Assembly (NCBI GenBank): GCA_023431345.1
Contig: JAEYWK010000272.1
Location: 1-64,000, forward strand
From: Pseudomonadota bacterium
GTDB taxonomy: Bacteria > Myxococcota_A > Polyangia > Polyangiales > Polyangiaceae
DNA: 64,000 nucleotides
Direction: 5' to 3'
In this document: in pieces, positions 33,954-42,042 of the stretch
Layout of the letters: each line of letters begins with the position of its first letter
Numbering within the stretch: the first letter of the stretch is position 1
Made by a program: the position numbers and the translations under genes
The notes under the pieces: model-generated
Told to the model about the DNA's origin: nothing
Seen by the model: only the letters and a program-made list of their open reading frames with translations
Database searches by the model: none

Positions 33954-33969
33954 TGGCACGCGACTTGCT
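33954..33969 (+). promoter_or_regulatory. sigma-54 promoter of the lipoprotein gene at 33981
   Basis: TGGCAC-GCGAC-TTGCT at 33954-33969 matches the RpoN consensus fully. Transcription should start near 33980, one base before the ATG at 33981, giving a leaderless mRNA unless translation begins at a later ATG (34008 or 34020). Confidence 0.75.
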
Positions 33970-33980
33970 GACCGCGCGAG

Positions 33981-34637
33981 ATGGCGGTCGAGAAAGTGCC
34001 CTCCGTGATGGTGGGGTTGATGGCAGTCTGGGGGCTGAGCGGATGTGAGCCCGCGGCGCCGATTGCGCGGCAACACAGCGTCGTCGTTCAAGCAGAAACG
34101 GGGGGACATCAGCCGCTCGCGGGCGTCGAGGTTTGGCGTCAAGGCCGCTTCGTCGGCAAGACGGCGGCGTCCGGTAGCTTGACGCTCCAGCTCGAGGGCA
34201 GTGAAGGCCAGCGCTTCGAGCTCGAAGCGCGTTGTCCGACGAGCTACGTGCCCGAGCGCCAGCCGGTCAGCGTGTCGCTACGCCGCCTGGTCGAGGCCCG
34301 CAAATTGCCGACTTACCGGGTGATCTGTCAGCCGTCCACGCGCACCACCGTGGTGGCCGTTCGCGCCAGCAACGGGCCTGACCTGCCCGTGATGTACTTG
34401 GGCCGGGAGATAGCGCGCACCGACAGCTCGGGCGCGGCCCACGTATCGCTCACGCTGCGACCGGGCGAGCGCTTCGAGCTCGGCCTGGACACGACGGGAA
34501 AGCCGCTCACACCCAAGAATCCGCGCGCTGTCTTCGTCGCCGGTAGTGAGGACGAGCTGGTGTTTTTCGATCAATCGTTCAAGAGCCGCAAGGCTACGGG
34601 CGCTCGCGCCCGGCCGCGGCTCCCGACCGCGTTCTGA
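33981..34637 (+). CDS. lipoprotein with two carboxypeptidase-regulatory-like beta domains
   Basis: 218 residues. The N-terminus has a short hydrophobic core ending GLSG-C22. Two beta-sandwich-like units follow (HQPLAGVEVWRQGRFVGKTA then SGSLTLQLEG; and DLPVMYLGREIARTDSSGAA then HVSLTLRPGERF), the pattern of CarboxypepD_reg or PEGA-like surface domains. The C-terminus is basic. It has its own sigma-54 promoter and sits directly upstream of the Tad locus, so it may be an accessory surface protein of that system; that is inference from position. Confidence 0.72.
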   Translation: MAVEKVPSVMVGLMAVWGLSGCEPAAPIARQHSVVVQAETGGHQPLAGVEVWRQGRFVGKTAASGSLTLQLEGSEGQRFELEARCPTSYVPERQPVSVSLRRLVEARKLPTYRVICQPSTRTTVVAVRASNGPDLPVMYLGREIARTDSSGAAHVSLTLRPGERFELGLDTTGKPLTPKNPRAVFVAGSEDELVFFDQSFKSRKATGARARPRLPTAF

Positions 34638-34649
34638 GGGGCGTCGACG

Positions 34650-34676
34650 GTGCGTCACGGGTGACGCTCGCGGCCC
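34650..34676. promoter_or_regulatory. candidate enhancer (UAS) of the first Tad operon, shared with the second
   Basis: The left part holds a perfect 16-bp palindrome GCGTCAC-GG-GTGACGC (34652-34667). The whole 27-bp block matches 49348-49374 at about 21 of 27 positions: both begin GTGCGTCAC and end GCGGCCC. The palindrome centre is about 125 bp before the -12 element of the sigma-54 promoter, a normal distance for an enhancer-binding protein. Finding it upstream of both Tad sigma-54 promoters argues for a specific activator site. Confidence 0.6.
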
Positions 34677-34771
34677 CTCCCTGCGCGACGCACGCGGCGC
34701 CCTCGGCGCGCGCTGCGGCTGGGCGCGCGCTGCTTTCGGCCGATCCGGGCCTGTTTCGCGCACGACGTGGC

Positions 34772-34787
34772 TGGCACGACGGCTGCT
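34772..34787 (+). promoter_or_regulatory. sigma-54 promoter of the flp-cpaBCF-tadBC operon
   Basis: TGGCAC-GACGG-CTGCT matches the RpoN consensus at all but one position, with GG and GC 12 bp apart. Predicted start near 34798; the leader contains AGGTG about 6 bases before the pilin ATG at 34811. Confidence 0.75.
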
Positions 34788-34810
34788 AAGGCGGCGAGCA
34801 GGTGAAACCC

Positions 34811-34978
34811 ATGACCCTCAATCGAATCCGCGATCTCGCGCGTGACCAACGCGGCGCAACCATGGTCGAGTACATCGTCATCGTTGCGCTGATCTTGCTC
34901 GTCGCGCTCCAAGCCTGGAAGAACCTGGGCAAGAACGTCAACACCAAGACAGAAGACGCCGCCAAAGCTCTCCAATGA
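34811..34978 (+). CDS. flp: Flp-type major pilin of the Tad system
   Basis: 55 residues, the usual size for Flp. After a basic leader (MTLNRIRDLARDQRG) comes the prepilin cleavage motif G-ATMVEY with Glu at +5 and Tyr at +6, followed by the hydrophobic stalk IVIVALILLVALQAW and a short polar tail ending EDAAKALQ. TadV (49437) should cleave after the glycine, and the mature ~40-residue subunit would polymerise into the pilus. It is the first gene after the sigma-54 promoter and overlaps the cpaB start (ATGA). Confidence 0.93.
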   Translation: MTLNRIRDLARDQRGATMVEYIVIVALILLVALQAWKNLGKNVNTKTEDAAKALQ

Positions 34979-35769
34979 GCGCCGCTGCAGTGCCTCCGGG
35001 AGCGACCATGTACCGCCGCGCGCTGCTCGTCGCGCTAGCCTGCGCGGTCGCCGCCGTCAGCTTGTTCGTGCTGTACCTCAAACAGTACGAGCGTGAGTCG
35101 TCGGGCGGCGAGCCCGTGCGCGTGCTGGTGGTGCTGCGTGCGCTCGAGCCGGGTAGCCAAATCACGGATGACGCCCTCGGCGTGAAAGACGTGCCGCAGG
35201 CCTACGTGGAGGACCGCGCGGTGCGTGAAGCCGATAAGAATCGCATCTTGGGCCTGCGCGTGGGCGGCCTGGTCGAGCCCCCCCAAACGCTGATGTGGAC
35301 GGACCTCAGCGTAACGAGCGAAGAGCGCCGCGAGCTGAGCACGCTCGTGCAGCCTGGCCGGCGCGCCGTCACCATCGGCTTCAAGAACGGCAGCGCCGCG
35401 ACGCTCGTGCGGCCGGGCGACTCGGTGGACGTGATCGCGGTGGGTGAGGGCCGCGGTGACAGTCGGACCGCCAAGATCTTGCTGCAGAACGTGCTCGTCC
35501 TCGCCGTGGGCGGCTCGACGGCGGTGGACGCGCGCGAAGCTCAAGGTCGTGAGCTGCGCGAGGGCGACCTCACGCTCAGCGTTACCTTGAACGAAGCGCA
35601 GCAGCTCGCGCTGGCGAGCGAGCGCGGTGACCTGTCGGTCGCGGTTCGCAACGTCGACGACGCGCAGATCACGGAGCGCGCCCCGGAGGCCGGCGCTGAC
35701 GCGCCGCGCGCGGTTGCGGAGCGCGCGGGGCCGAGTGAGCTCAGGAGCCTGGGAGCGGTGGTGCCATGA
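34975..35769 (+). CDS. cpaB: Flp pilus assembly protein CpaB/RcpC
   Basis: 264 residues. An N-terminal membrane anchor (about 13-32, ALLVALACAVAAVSLFVLYL) is followed by a SAF domain (VRVLVVLRALEPGSQITDDA) and the RcpC-type periplasmic domain (RRAVTIGFKNGSAATLVRPG, DSVDVIAV). CpaB acts in the periplasm next to the secretin. It is coupled to flp upstream and to cpaC downstream by ATGA overlaps. Confidence 0.92.
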   Translation: MSAAAVPPGATMYRRALLVALACAVAAVSLFVLYLKQYERESSGGEPVRVLVVLRALEPGSQITDDALGVKDVPQAYVEDRAVREADKNRILGLRVGGLVEPPQTLMWTDLSVTSEERRELSTLVQPGRRAVTIGFKNGSAATLVRPGDSVDVIAVGEGRGDSRTAKILLQNVLVLAVGGSTAVDAREAQGRELREGDLTLSVTLNEAQQLALASERGDLSVAVRNVDDAQITERAPEAGADAPRAVAERAGPSELRSLGAVVP

Positions 35770-37097
35770 GAATCCGGTCGCTCTTTTACGCGGCGCCTGC
35801 GCTCTCGCTGCTGCTGTCGGCGAGCGCGCTCGGCTTTGCACAAAGCCCGGGGCAGGCCCCCGCCAAGCCCACGGAGGAGCCCGCGGCGGCCGGCAAGATC
35901 GAAGCCCTCTCTCTCGCGGTAGGCGAAACACGCACGCTGAGCGCGAAAGGCGTGCGCAACTACTCGCTCGGGCTGGCGGAGCTGGTCGACACTCGCATCA
36001 CCCCCGACGGCGCACAGTTCGTGCTCGTGGGCAAGCGGGCGGGCACCACGACGCTGCTGCTGATTTTCGACGACGGTCGGCGCGCCACCTACGAAATTCA
36101 AGTGACCGAGCGCTCCCAAGCCGCCGTCGAGCACGAGCTCGAGGCGCTCTTGGCGGGTGAAGCCGGCGTCCAGTCGCGCCGCATCGGTAGTCGCTTCTTT
36201 CTGGAGGGAAGCGTCGGCACCGAGGCGGAGCTGCGGCGCATTCAGCAGATGGCGGCGCTCTACCCGGATCAGGTGCAGTCGCTCGTGACCGTTGGTGGAG
36301 GTACCGCGGCCGACCGCAACCTGCTCGTGCGCATCGATTTCTTCTTCGTGCAATACGACAAGAGCTCGAGCTACGGCGTCGGCTTGGCCTGGCCGCAGTC
36401 GCTCGGCGGCGCTGGCGTGCTCCAGAACCAGATTACCTACGACTTCGTGGCCGGTACCACGACCACGGCTCAGGCCAGCGTCGTCAACCAACCGCTGCCT
36501 CGGCTCGACATCGCCTCCAACCGCGGCTGGGCGAAGATCTTGCGCCAGGCCTCGATGCTCACCTCCAACGGCATGGAGGCGAACTTCAATAGCGGCGGCG
36601 AGCAGAATTTCTCCGTCAACACGGGGCTGACCATCGGCGTCGAGCGCATCTCGTTCGGCACCGTGGTGACGGTGCTGCCGCGCTACGACGCCAAGACCCA
36701 GCAAGTCGATCTCAAGCTGGTGTCCGACATCTCTGACTTGACCGCGCCCGGAGCCAGCTCGCTGCCGGGACGCACGTACTCGCGCCTGACGACGAACGTG
36801 CGCCTCAAGCTCGGACAAGCGCTCGTGCTGTCCGGTCTGCACTCGCGCACCAACAGCCACGCCGTCGACGGCTTGCCGGTGCTGAGCGAGGTGCCGCTTC
36901 TGGGGCTATTCTTCGGCTCTCACAGCGATCGAGAGGCGGCCACCGAGAACGCGATGTTCGTGATCCCGAGCGTGGTCGAGAGCGTGAGTAACTCCTCGCT
37001 CGCCATGATCGACGGCGCCCTCGAGCAGTACGAAGCGTACAGCGGCGAGGTCGACGAGGTTCGCCCGTTCGAGCGTAAGCCACCCTCCGCCCGCTGA
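35766..37097 (+). CDS. cpaC: outer-membrane secretin CpaC/RcpA
   Basis: 443 residues with a signal peptide (MRIRSLFYAAPALSLLLSAS, ALGFAQ). The N-terminal pilus-specific domain includes VLVGKRAGTTTLLLIFDDGR, then a BON-like stretch (EHELEALLAGEAGVQSRRIG), then the secretin domain (SNGMEANFNSGGEQNF, QVDLKLVSDISDL) and the conserved gate VDGLPVLSEVPLLGLFFGS near residue 365. It forms the outer-membrane channel for the Tad pilus. Confidence 0.93.
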   Translation: MRIRSLFYAAPALSLLLSASALGFAQSPGQAPAKPTEEPAAAGKIEALSLAVGETRTLSAKGVRNYSLGLAELVDTRITPDGAQFVLVGKRAGTTTLLLIFDDGRRATYEIQVTERSQAAVEHELEALLAGEAGVQSRRIGSRFFLEGSVGTEAELRRIQQMAALYPDQVQSLVTVGGGTAADRNLLVRIDFFFVQYDKSSSYGVGLAWPQSLGGAGVLQNQITYDFVAGTTTTAQASVVNQPLPRLDIASNRGWAKILRQASMLTSNGMEANFNSGGEQNFSVNTGLTIGVERISFGTVVTVLPRYDAKTQQVDLKLVSDISDLTAPGASSLPGRTYSRLTTNVRLKLGQALVLSGLHSRTNSHAVDGLPVLSEVPLLGLFFGSHSDREAATENAMFVIPSVVESVSNSSLAMIDGALEQYEAYSGEVDEVRPFERKPPSAR

Positions 37098-37107
37098 GAG
37101 GTATGCT

Positions 37108-38832
37108 TTGGAGATCGACGTCACCGTTCAAGGCGAAACCGGCGCGGCGCGGCGAGAGCGGCTGCGCGTCGCCGGCCCCATCTCCATCGGACGCGGCGCT
37201 ACCGCGACGATCCGCCTCGACGGTGAGCAGATCTCGCGACAGCACGCGCGCGTTTGGGTGGCGCCGCCGCTGCTTCGAGTCGAGGACGAGTCCACGAACG
37301 GCACCCTCGTGGGCGACGAGCTGCTGATCGGTCGCGCGGGCGAGTTTCCGCTCTCGACTCCGCTCGTCGTCGGTCAGTTCGTGCTTTGGTTTCGGCAGAC
37401 CGAGGCCGCGGTCGCCGATACGACGCGGGTTGGAGTCGCTCGGCTTCTCCCCGGGCCCACCTCGCTGCCGGCTCCGCCGCCCGCGCTCGTCTCGCCGCCT
37501 GCTCCTCCGGCGCCCGCGCTGGCGCCGCTCGCTCCACCGCAGGCGGAGCCTCAGCCTCGGCCCGGGCAGGACGCGATCGCCCTGCGCCGCGAGATCCACC
37601 AGGCGCTGCTCGAGCACCTCGACTTGGCGACCATCGACCCGTCGCGTCTGGAAGAGGCGTCGCTGCGGCCCAAGGTGATCGGGGCGCTCCGCCGTATCGT
37701 CTCGCGCCTGGCGGCGCGCTTGCCCGCCGGTCTCGACGAAGACCAGCTGATAGGTGAGCTGACCGATGAAGCGGTGGGCCTCGGGCCGCTGGAGCAGCTG
37801 CTGGCGGACCCGGCCATCAACGAAATCATGGTCGTCGATCCGAGCACCATTTTCATCGAACGGCAGGGCAAGCTGACGCTCAGCAGCGCGCGCTTCACCG
37901 ACGACGAGCGCGTGCGCAACGTGATCGAGCGTATCGTGACGCCGCTCGGTCGCCGCATCGACGAGTCTTCGCCGTTGGTCGACGCGCGCTTGCGCGATGG
38001 CTCGCGGGTCAACGCCGTGATTCGACCGATCGCGCTGCGCGGCTCGTGCATCACGATCCGCAAGTTCGCGCGGACGCCGCTGACGATGGAGCGGCTGGTC
38101 GAGCTGGCAGCGCTCGACCAGCGCATGGCGACGTTCTTGCTGCGAGCCGTCAAAGGCAAGAAGAACATCGTCATCTCCGGCGGTACCGGCAGCGGCAAGA
38201 CGACGCTCTTGAACGTGCTCTCGGCCGCGATCCCCGAGGCCGAGCGCATCGTCACCATCGAAGACGCCGCCGAGCTTCGCCTCGCTCAGCCGCACGTCGT
38301 ATCGCTGGAGACGCGCCCTGCGAACCTCGAAGGGCGCGGTGAAATGACGATCCGGGATCTGGTGAAGAACGCCCTGCGCATGCGGCCGGATCGCATCGTG
38401 GTCGGTGAGTGCCGGGGTGGCGAGGCGCTCGACATGTTGCAGGCGATGAACACCGGCCACGACGGCTCCCTGACGACCACTCACGCCAACTCGCCACGCG
38501 AAGCGGTGGCTCGGCTCGAGACCCTGGTACTGATGGCAGGTCTCGAGCTGCCGGTGCGCGCGGTGCGCGAGCAGATCGCGGGCAGCGTGAACCTGATCGT
38601 GCAGCAGAGCCGGCTCTCGGACGGCACCCGCAAGGTGACGGGCATCAGCGAGGTCGTGGGCCTCGACGAAGACGGCGAGGTCGAGCTGCGTCCCATCTTC
38701 GAGTTTCGTCGTCGCGGGACGGGGGCGAGCGGCGCCGTCGAAGGCGAGTTCCTCGCCACCGGCTATTTGCCGTCTTTCCTCGGCGAGCTGATCGTGCGGG
38801 GCCTCATTCAGGCAGGGGAGGCTTACCTGTGA
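37108..38832 (+). CDS. cpaF: CpaF/TadA pilus ATPase with N-terminal FHA domain
   Basis: 574 residues starting at a TTG (MEIDVTVQGE) with GAGAGG about 7 bases upstream; the nearby ATG at 37103 is out of frame. An FHA domain (about 5-100: GRGATATIRLDGEQISRQHA, DESTNGTLVGDE) is joined by a Pro/Ala linker (110-150) to a complete CpaF: IDESSPLVDARLRDGSRVNA, Walker A GGTGSGKTT at about 358, Walker B-type MRPDRIVVGECRGGEAL and the His-box TGHDGSLTTTHANSPREA. FHA implies recruitment to or control by Thr-phosphorylated partners; a Ser/Thr kinase is encoded at 45476-47251. A second CpaF lacking FHA lies at 42039. Confidence 0.93.
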   Translation: MEIDVTVQGETGAARRERLRVAGPISIGRGATATIRLDGEQISRQHARVWVAPPLLRVEDESTNGTLVGDELLIGRAGEFPLSTPLVVGQFVLWFRQTEAAVADTTRVGVARLLPGPTSLPAPPPALVSPPAPPAPALAPLAPPQAEPQPRPGQDAIALRREIHQALLEHLDLATIDPSRLEEASLRPKVIGALRRIVSRLAARLPAGLDEDQLIGELTDEAVGLGPLEQLLADPAINEIMVVDPSTIFIERQGKLTLSSARFTDDERVRNVIERIVTPLGRRIDESSPLVDARLRDGSRVNAVIRPIALRGSCITIRKFARTPLTMERLVELAALDQRMATFLLRAVKGKKNIVISGGTGSGKTTLLNVLSAAIPEAERIVTIEDAAELRLAQPHVVSLETRPANLEGRGEMTIRDLVKNALRMRPDRIVVGECRGGEALDMLQAMNTGHDGSLTTTHANSPREAVARLETLVLMAGLELPVRAVREQIAGSVNLIVQQSRLSDGTRKVTGISEVVGLDEDGEVELRPIFEFRRRGTGASGAVEGEFLATGYLPSFLGELIVRGLIQAGEAYL

Positions 38833-39695
38833 GCTCCGCGCTGTGGATGGCGAGCGCGAAGGTGGGCATCGCGCTGCTGCTGGGCGGGGCCGTCTTCCTC
38901 GCCGTGCTCGCGAGCCTGCTCGACCAGCAAGGGCCCTTGGCGCGGGGCTTTCGGCGCTACGCAGCCTACCTCGACGGCGTCATGCGCGCGCTGTTCCTGC
39001 CCGCGACCGGCATCAAGCTGGCAGGCTGGCAGATCGGCGGCGTGCTCGGTGCGGCCGCGCTGGTGCTCTTGCTCGAGCTCGACTTTTGGTACGTCTGGGT
39101 CGGCGGCTTCGCGCTGGGCCCGGCTGTCTACCTAGAACGCAAGAAGCGGCAGCGAAAGCAAGAGCTCGAGAAGCAGCTCGACGCCTTCGTGCTCGCGCTG
39201 GCCAACGCGCTCAAGTCCATCCCCAGCGTCAACGCTGCGTTCCAATCCGTCGCGGAGACCTCGTCGTCGCCCATCAAAGAAGAGATCGAGCTGTGCATTC
39301 GTGAAATGCGCATCGGCTGCACCCTCGATGAAGCTTTGCTGCACATGGCGGCGCGCGTGGGCAGCCAGCGGCTCGACTCCGTGCTCGCAGCCGTGATCTT
39401 GGGCCGGCAAATCGGCGGAAATTTACCGCGCGTTTTGGAGAGCACGGCCAGCAGCATCCGCGAAATCTCTCGGCTGGAGGGGGTGCTCCGCACCAAGACC
39501 TCGGAAGCCAAGATGCAATTGTACGTGATTGGGGCGGCGCCGTTCCTGCTCGTGGCGGCCCTGTCGCAGATGTCGCCCGGCTACTTCGATCCGCTGCAGC
39601 AGAGCCCGCTCGGCTACGCGATAGGCCTCGGCGCGATCGGCTCGTGGCTCTTGGCCCTCTACTTGGCACGTCAGGTGCTGTCGGTGAGCCTGTGA
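38829..39695 (+). CDS. tadB: Tad inner-membrane platform protein TadB
   Basis: 288 residues from a GTG that overlaps the cpaF stop (GTGA); the longer frame upstream is an alternate reading of cpaF. N-terminal membrane helices (11-30 and about 60-100) precede the GspF-type helical domain (FVLALANALKSIPSVNAAFQ, EEIELCIREMRIGCTLDEAL, VILGRQIGGNLPRVLESTA), with two more helices at the end. It is part of the platform that couples ATPase and pilin. A TGATG overlap links it to tadC. Confidence 0.9.
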   Translation: MSSALWMASAKVGIALLLGGAVFLAVLASLLDQQGPLARGFRRYAAYLDGVMRALFLPATGIKLAGWQIGGVLGAAALVLLLELDFWYVWVGGFALGPAVYLERKKRQRKQELEKQLDAFVLALANALKSIPSVNAAFQSVAETSSSPIKEEIELCIREMRIGCTLDEALLHMAARVGSQRLDSVLAAVILGRQIGGNLPRVLESTASSIREISRLEGVLRTKTSEAKMQLYVIGAAPFLLVAALSQMSPGYFDPLQQSPLGYAIGLGAIGSWLLALYLARQVLSVSL

Positions 39696-40603
39696 TGAGC
39701 ACGCTGCCGGCTTCGCTGTGGTTCTGGCTCACGTCGGGGGCGCTGGGCTTGACGGCTGCGGCCCTCGGCTTCGCGCTCACCCTCGCGCCTTCGCGCGTCG
39801 CGAGTCGCCTCGGGCTGCGCGGGCTGAAGCGGCAGCGCGCTCTCGAGCAGAGCGACCTGTGGCGCATGGTAGAGCCGCTGGTGCGCTGGCTGGGCGTGCG
39901 CTTGGGATCGATCTTGAGCGCAGCTCAACGAGAGCGCATCGATCGCAAGCTGTCGCTCGCGGGAGACGTGCTCGGGCTAAGCCCGGAAGAGTACCTGGCG
40001 CTGAGCTTGCTTTCGACGCTGGGCGGCGTAGGGCTCGCGCTGGCGTTCGCGAGCGTCGGCGAAATCAGCGTGAATTTCCTGCTCATGCTGCTGGTGCCGG
40101 TCGGCGCCCTGTTGCCGCATTTCCAAGTGACGGGCACGGGCCGGGATCGGCTGGTCGCCATCGGTCGTGGGCTGCCGTTCGTCGTCGATTTGATGGGCAT
40201 GGCGATGTCGGCGGGCTTGGATTTTCCGGGGGCGGTGCGGCAAGTCGTCGAGAAGGCGCCCAACCAGAACGACCCGACGATCGAAGAGCTGACCCTGATG
40301 CTGCAGGGTATGCAGATCGGCCGCTCGCGTCAGGAGGTGCTCAAGGAGCTTTCGCGCCGCGCTCCCTGCGACGCGGTGCTGGAGTTCACGGGCGCGCTGA
40401 TTCAGGCCGAGCAGCGCGGTAACCCGATCGGCGAGGTGCTGCAAATTCAAGCCGGTACGTACCGCACGCGGCGCTCGGTCAACGCCGAAGAGGCCGCGGC
40501 AAAAGCCGGCGTGCAGATGACGGCGCCCCTCTTTTTGGTCTTCGTTTCGGTGCTGATGCTGGTGCTGGGACCGATGCTGGTCGGTCTCAAGAACATGGGC
40601 TGA
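39695..40603 (+). CDS. tadC: Tad inner-membrane platform protein TadC
   Basis: 302 residues from the ATG at 39695, which overlaps the tadB stop (TGATG). Membrane helices at the N-terminus, middle (LSTLGGVGLALAFASVGEIS, LLMLLVPVGALLP) and C-terminus (LFLVFVSVLMLVLGPMLVGL) flank a GspF domain (LPFVVDLMGMAMSAGLDFPG, GRSRQEVLKELSRRAPCDAV, QAEQRGNPIGEVLQIQA). It pairs with TadB. A TGGCAC-N5-GTGCT sequence at 39665 inside tadB is probably coding coincidence. Confidence 0.9.
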   Translation: MSTLPASLWFWLTSGALGLTAAALGFALTLAPSRVASRLGLRGLKRQRALEQSDLWRMVEPLVRWLGVRLGSILSAAQRERIDRKLSLAGDVLGLSPEEYLALSLLSTLGGVGLALAFASVGEISVNFLLMLLVPVGALLPHFQVTGTGRDRLVAIGRGLPFVVDLMGMAMSAGLDFPGAVRQVVEKAPNQNDPTIEELTLMLQGMQIGRSRQEVLKELSRRAPCDAVLEFTGALIQAEQRGNPIGEVLQIQAGTYRTRRSVNAEEAAAKAGVQMTAPLFLVFVSVLMLVLGPMLVGLKNMG

Positions 40604-40612
40604 AGGATCCGC

Positions 40613-41482
40613 ATGACCCTCGCACTCTCGATTCAACTGACGTCTTCGACGGGCCGAACCGAGTCGTTCACGGTCGACGCCGAGCGCGTGCGCATCGGTA
40701 GCGCCGCCTACTGCGAGGTACGCTTGTCTCATGGCGAGGCCGCGCCGCTGCACCTCGTGCTGGAAGACGGCGGGCCGCTCGGGCTGCGGGCGGAGGTGGT
40801 GGCCGCGACGCCGCCTGCCACCGTAGGCGGCGTCGTGCTCGAGTCCGGAGTGCTGCCGCCGAGCGCCGTGATCCAGATCGGAAGCGCGCAGCTCGCCCTG
40901 GCCGCGCTGGGCGGTGCGGTCGTCGGCGCAGGCCCGGTGACGAAGCAGAAGACGAGCCCCGTCACCTTGGTCGCAGCGGTGATCGCGGTTCCGCTCGGCT
41001 TGGCACAGCTCTCGCTGCCCGAGGACGAAGAGGAGATGGTCAGCAAGCACAAGCCGCCCGCGCTCTTCGCCAGCGCCGCGCCCACCTGCCCGCAGACGGA
41101 GCCGACGGCGGCTCTGGCGCTCGCTTCCGAGCAGCGCGACCTCGCTTTCGCCAAGCGTGAGCGGCGGCCTTTCCGTGCCTCCGATGGAGTGCGCGCGGTC
41201 GAGCTGTACCGCATGACGGCGGCCTGCTTTCGCGCGGGCGGTAACTCACCGCTCGCCGAGCACGCCGATCGCGACGCAGCGGCGCTCGAGCGCGACCTGG
41301 ACGAGAGCTACCGTACCCATCGCGTCCGCCTCGAGCACGCGCTCTCGACCAAGAATTATACCGCGGCGCAGCTCGAAGTCAGGGCGCTGCGCGATCTCAC
41401 GAGCGATCACCCCGGCGATTACACGAGCTGGCTCCAAAGCCTCTCGCGAAGGCTCGGTTTGCGTCAAGGGAAGAAGCAATGA
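40613..41482 (+). CDS. Tad-locus protein with FHA-like N-terminus and one membrane helix
   Basis: 289 residues. Residues 8-105 look like a degenerate FHA domain (DAERVRIGSAAYCEVRLSHG, APLHLVLEDGG) that lacks the classical GR and SxxH residues. A hydrophobic helix at about 118-136 (SPVTLVAAVIAVPLGLAQLS) is followed by a helical domain (ALASEQRDLAFAKRERRPFR, NYTAAQLEVRALRDLTSD). No known family. Its position between tadC and the TadD-like gene, with tight spacing, suggests an accessory inner-membrane factor; it could stand in for the missing TadZ, which is speculation. Confidence 0.75.
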   Translation: MTLALSIQLTSSTGRTESFTVDAERVRIGSAAYCEVRLSHGEAAPLHLVLEDGGPLGLRAEVVAATPPATVGGVVLESGVLPPSAVIQIGSAQLALAALGGAVVGAGPVTKQKTSPVTLVAAVIAVPLGLAQLSLPEDEEEMVSKHKPPALFASAAPTCPQTEPTAALALASEQRDLAFAKRERRPFRASDGVRAVELYRMTAACFRAGGNSPLAEHADRDAAALERDLDESYRTHRVRLEHALSTKNYTAAQLEVRALRDLTSDHPGDYTSWLQSLSRRLGLRQGKKQ

Positions 41483-42042
41483 AGTGCTGGATACTCTTTG
41501 GTTTGTTGACGTGCGTCGGCTGCGCGAGCACCCCCGAGCAGCGCCTCAAGACCGACGTTCGTGCCTTCCAGTCCGAGCAATCGCACCAAAAGCTGACGGC
41601 GCGCGGCCGCGCCTTCGCGGCCATGGGTGATACGACGCGCGCTCGCGAGTACTACGACGCGGCCCTCGAAGCAGGCGGTGACGATCGCGTGCTCACCCCG
41701 CTCTTGCTGGCCGTCTGCGTCCGCGACGGCCGCTATCGACTCGCCATCGAGTACGCCGAGCGGCACGTGCGTCGCCACCCCCAAGACGGGCGGATGCGCT
41801 TCGTGCTCGGCACGCTGCGCGCTGGCGTGGGCGAGGCCGTCGCGGCCGAAGCCGAGCTGTCCAAGGTGCTCGCGCTCGCACCCGACAACCCCGCCGCGCA
41901 CTACGCGATGGCGGTGCTGCTCCGCGACCAGCGCGGCGACTTGCTCGGCGCCGATGAGCACTTCCGAGCGTACCTAGCGCTCGCGCCCGATGGGGAGCAC
42001 TCGGAGGAGGCCAAGAGCTCACTGCTGCAGGCGGTCCGATGA
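41479..42042 (+). CDS. TPR lipoprotein, TadD-like
   Basis: 187 residues. The signal ends TCVG-C15 (lipobox-like), followed by tetratricopeptide repeats (RAFAAMGDTTRAREYYDAAL, AVCVRDGRYRLAIEYAERHV, AELSKVLALAPDNPAAHYAM). Tad systems carry a TPR lipoprotein, TadD, thought to help secretin insertion; size, signal and locus all fit. It overlaps both neighbours by 4 bases. Confidence 0.85.
   Translation: MKCWILFGLLTCVGCASTPEQRLKTDVRAFQSEQSHQKLTARGRAFAAMGDTTRAREYYDAALEAGGDDRVLTPLLLAVCVRDGRYRLAIEYAERHVRRHPQDGRMRFVLGTLRAGVGEAVAAEAELSKVLALAPDNPAAHYAMAVLLRDQRGDLLGADEHFRAYLALAPDGEHSEEAKSSLLQAVR

Noticed and set aside
39665..39680. TGGCAC-GTCAG-GTGCT inside tadB as an internal sigma-54 promoter for tadC
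   Set aside because: It lies in a conserved coding segment, the -12 half is imperfect and tadB/tadC are translationally coupled.
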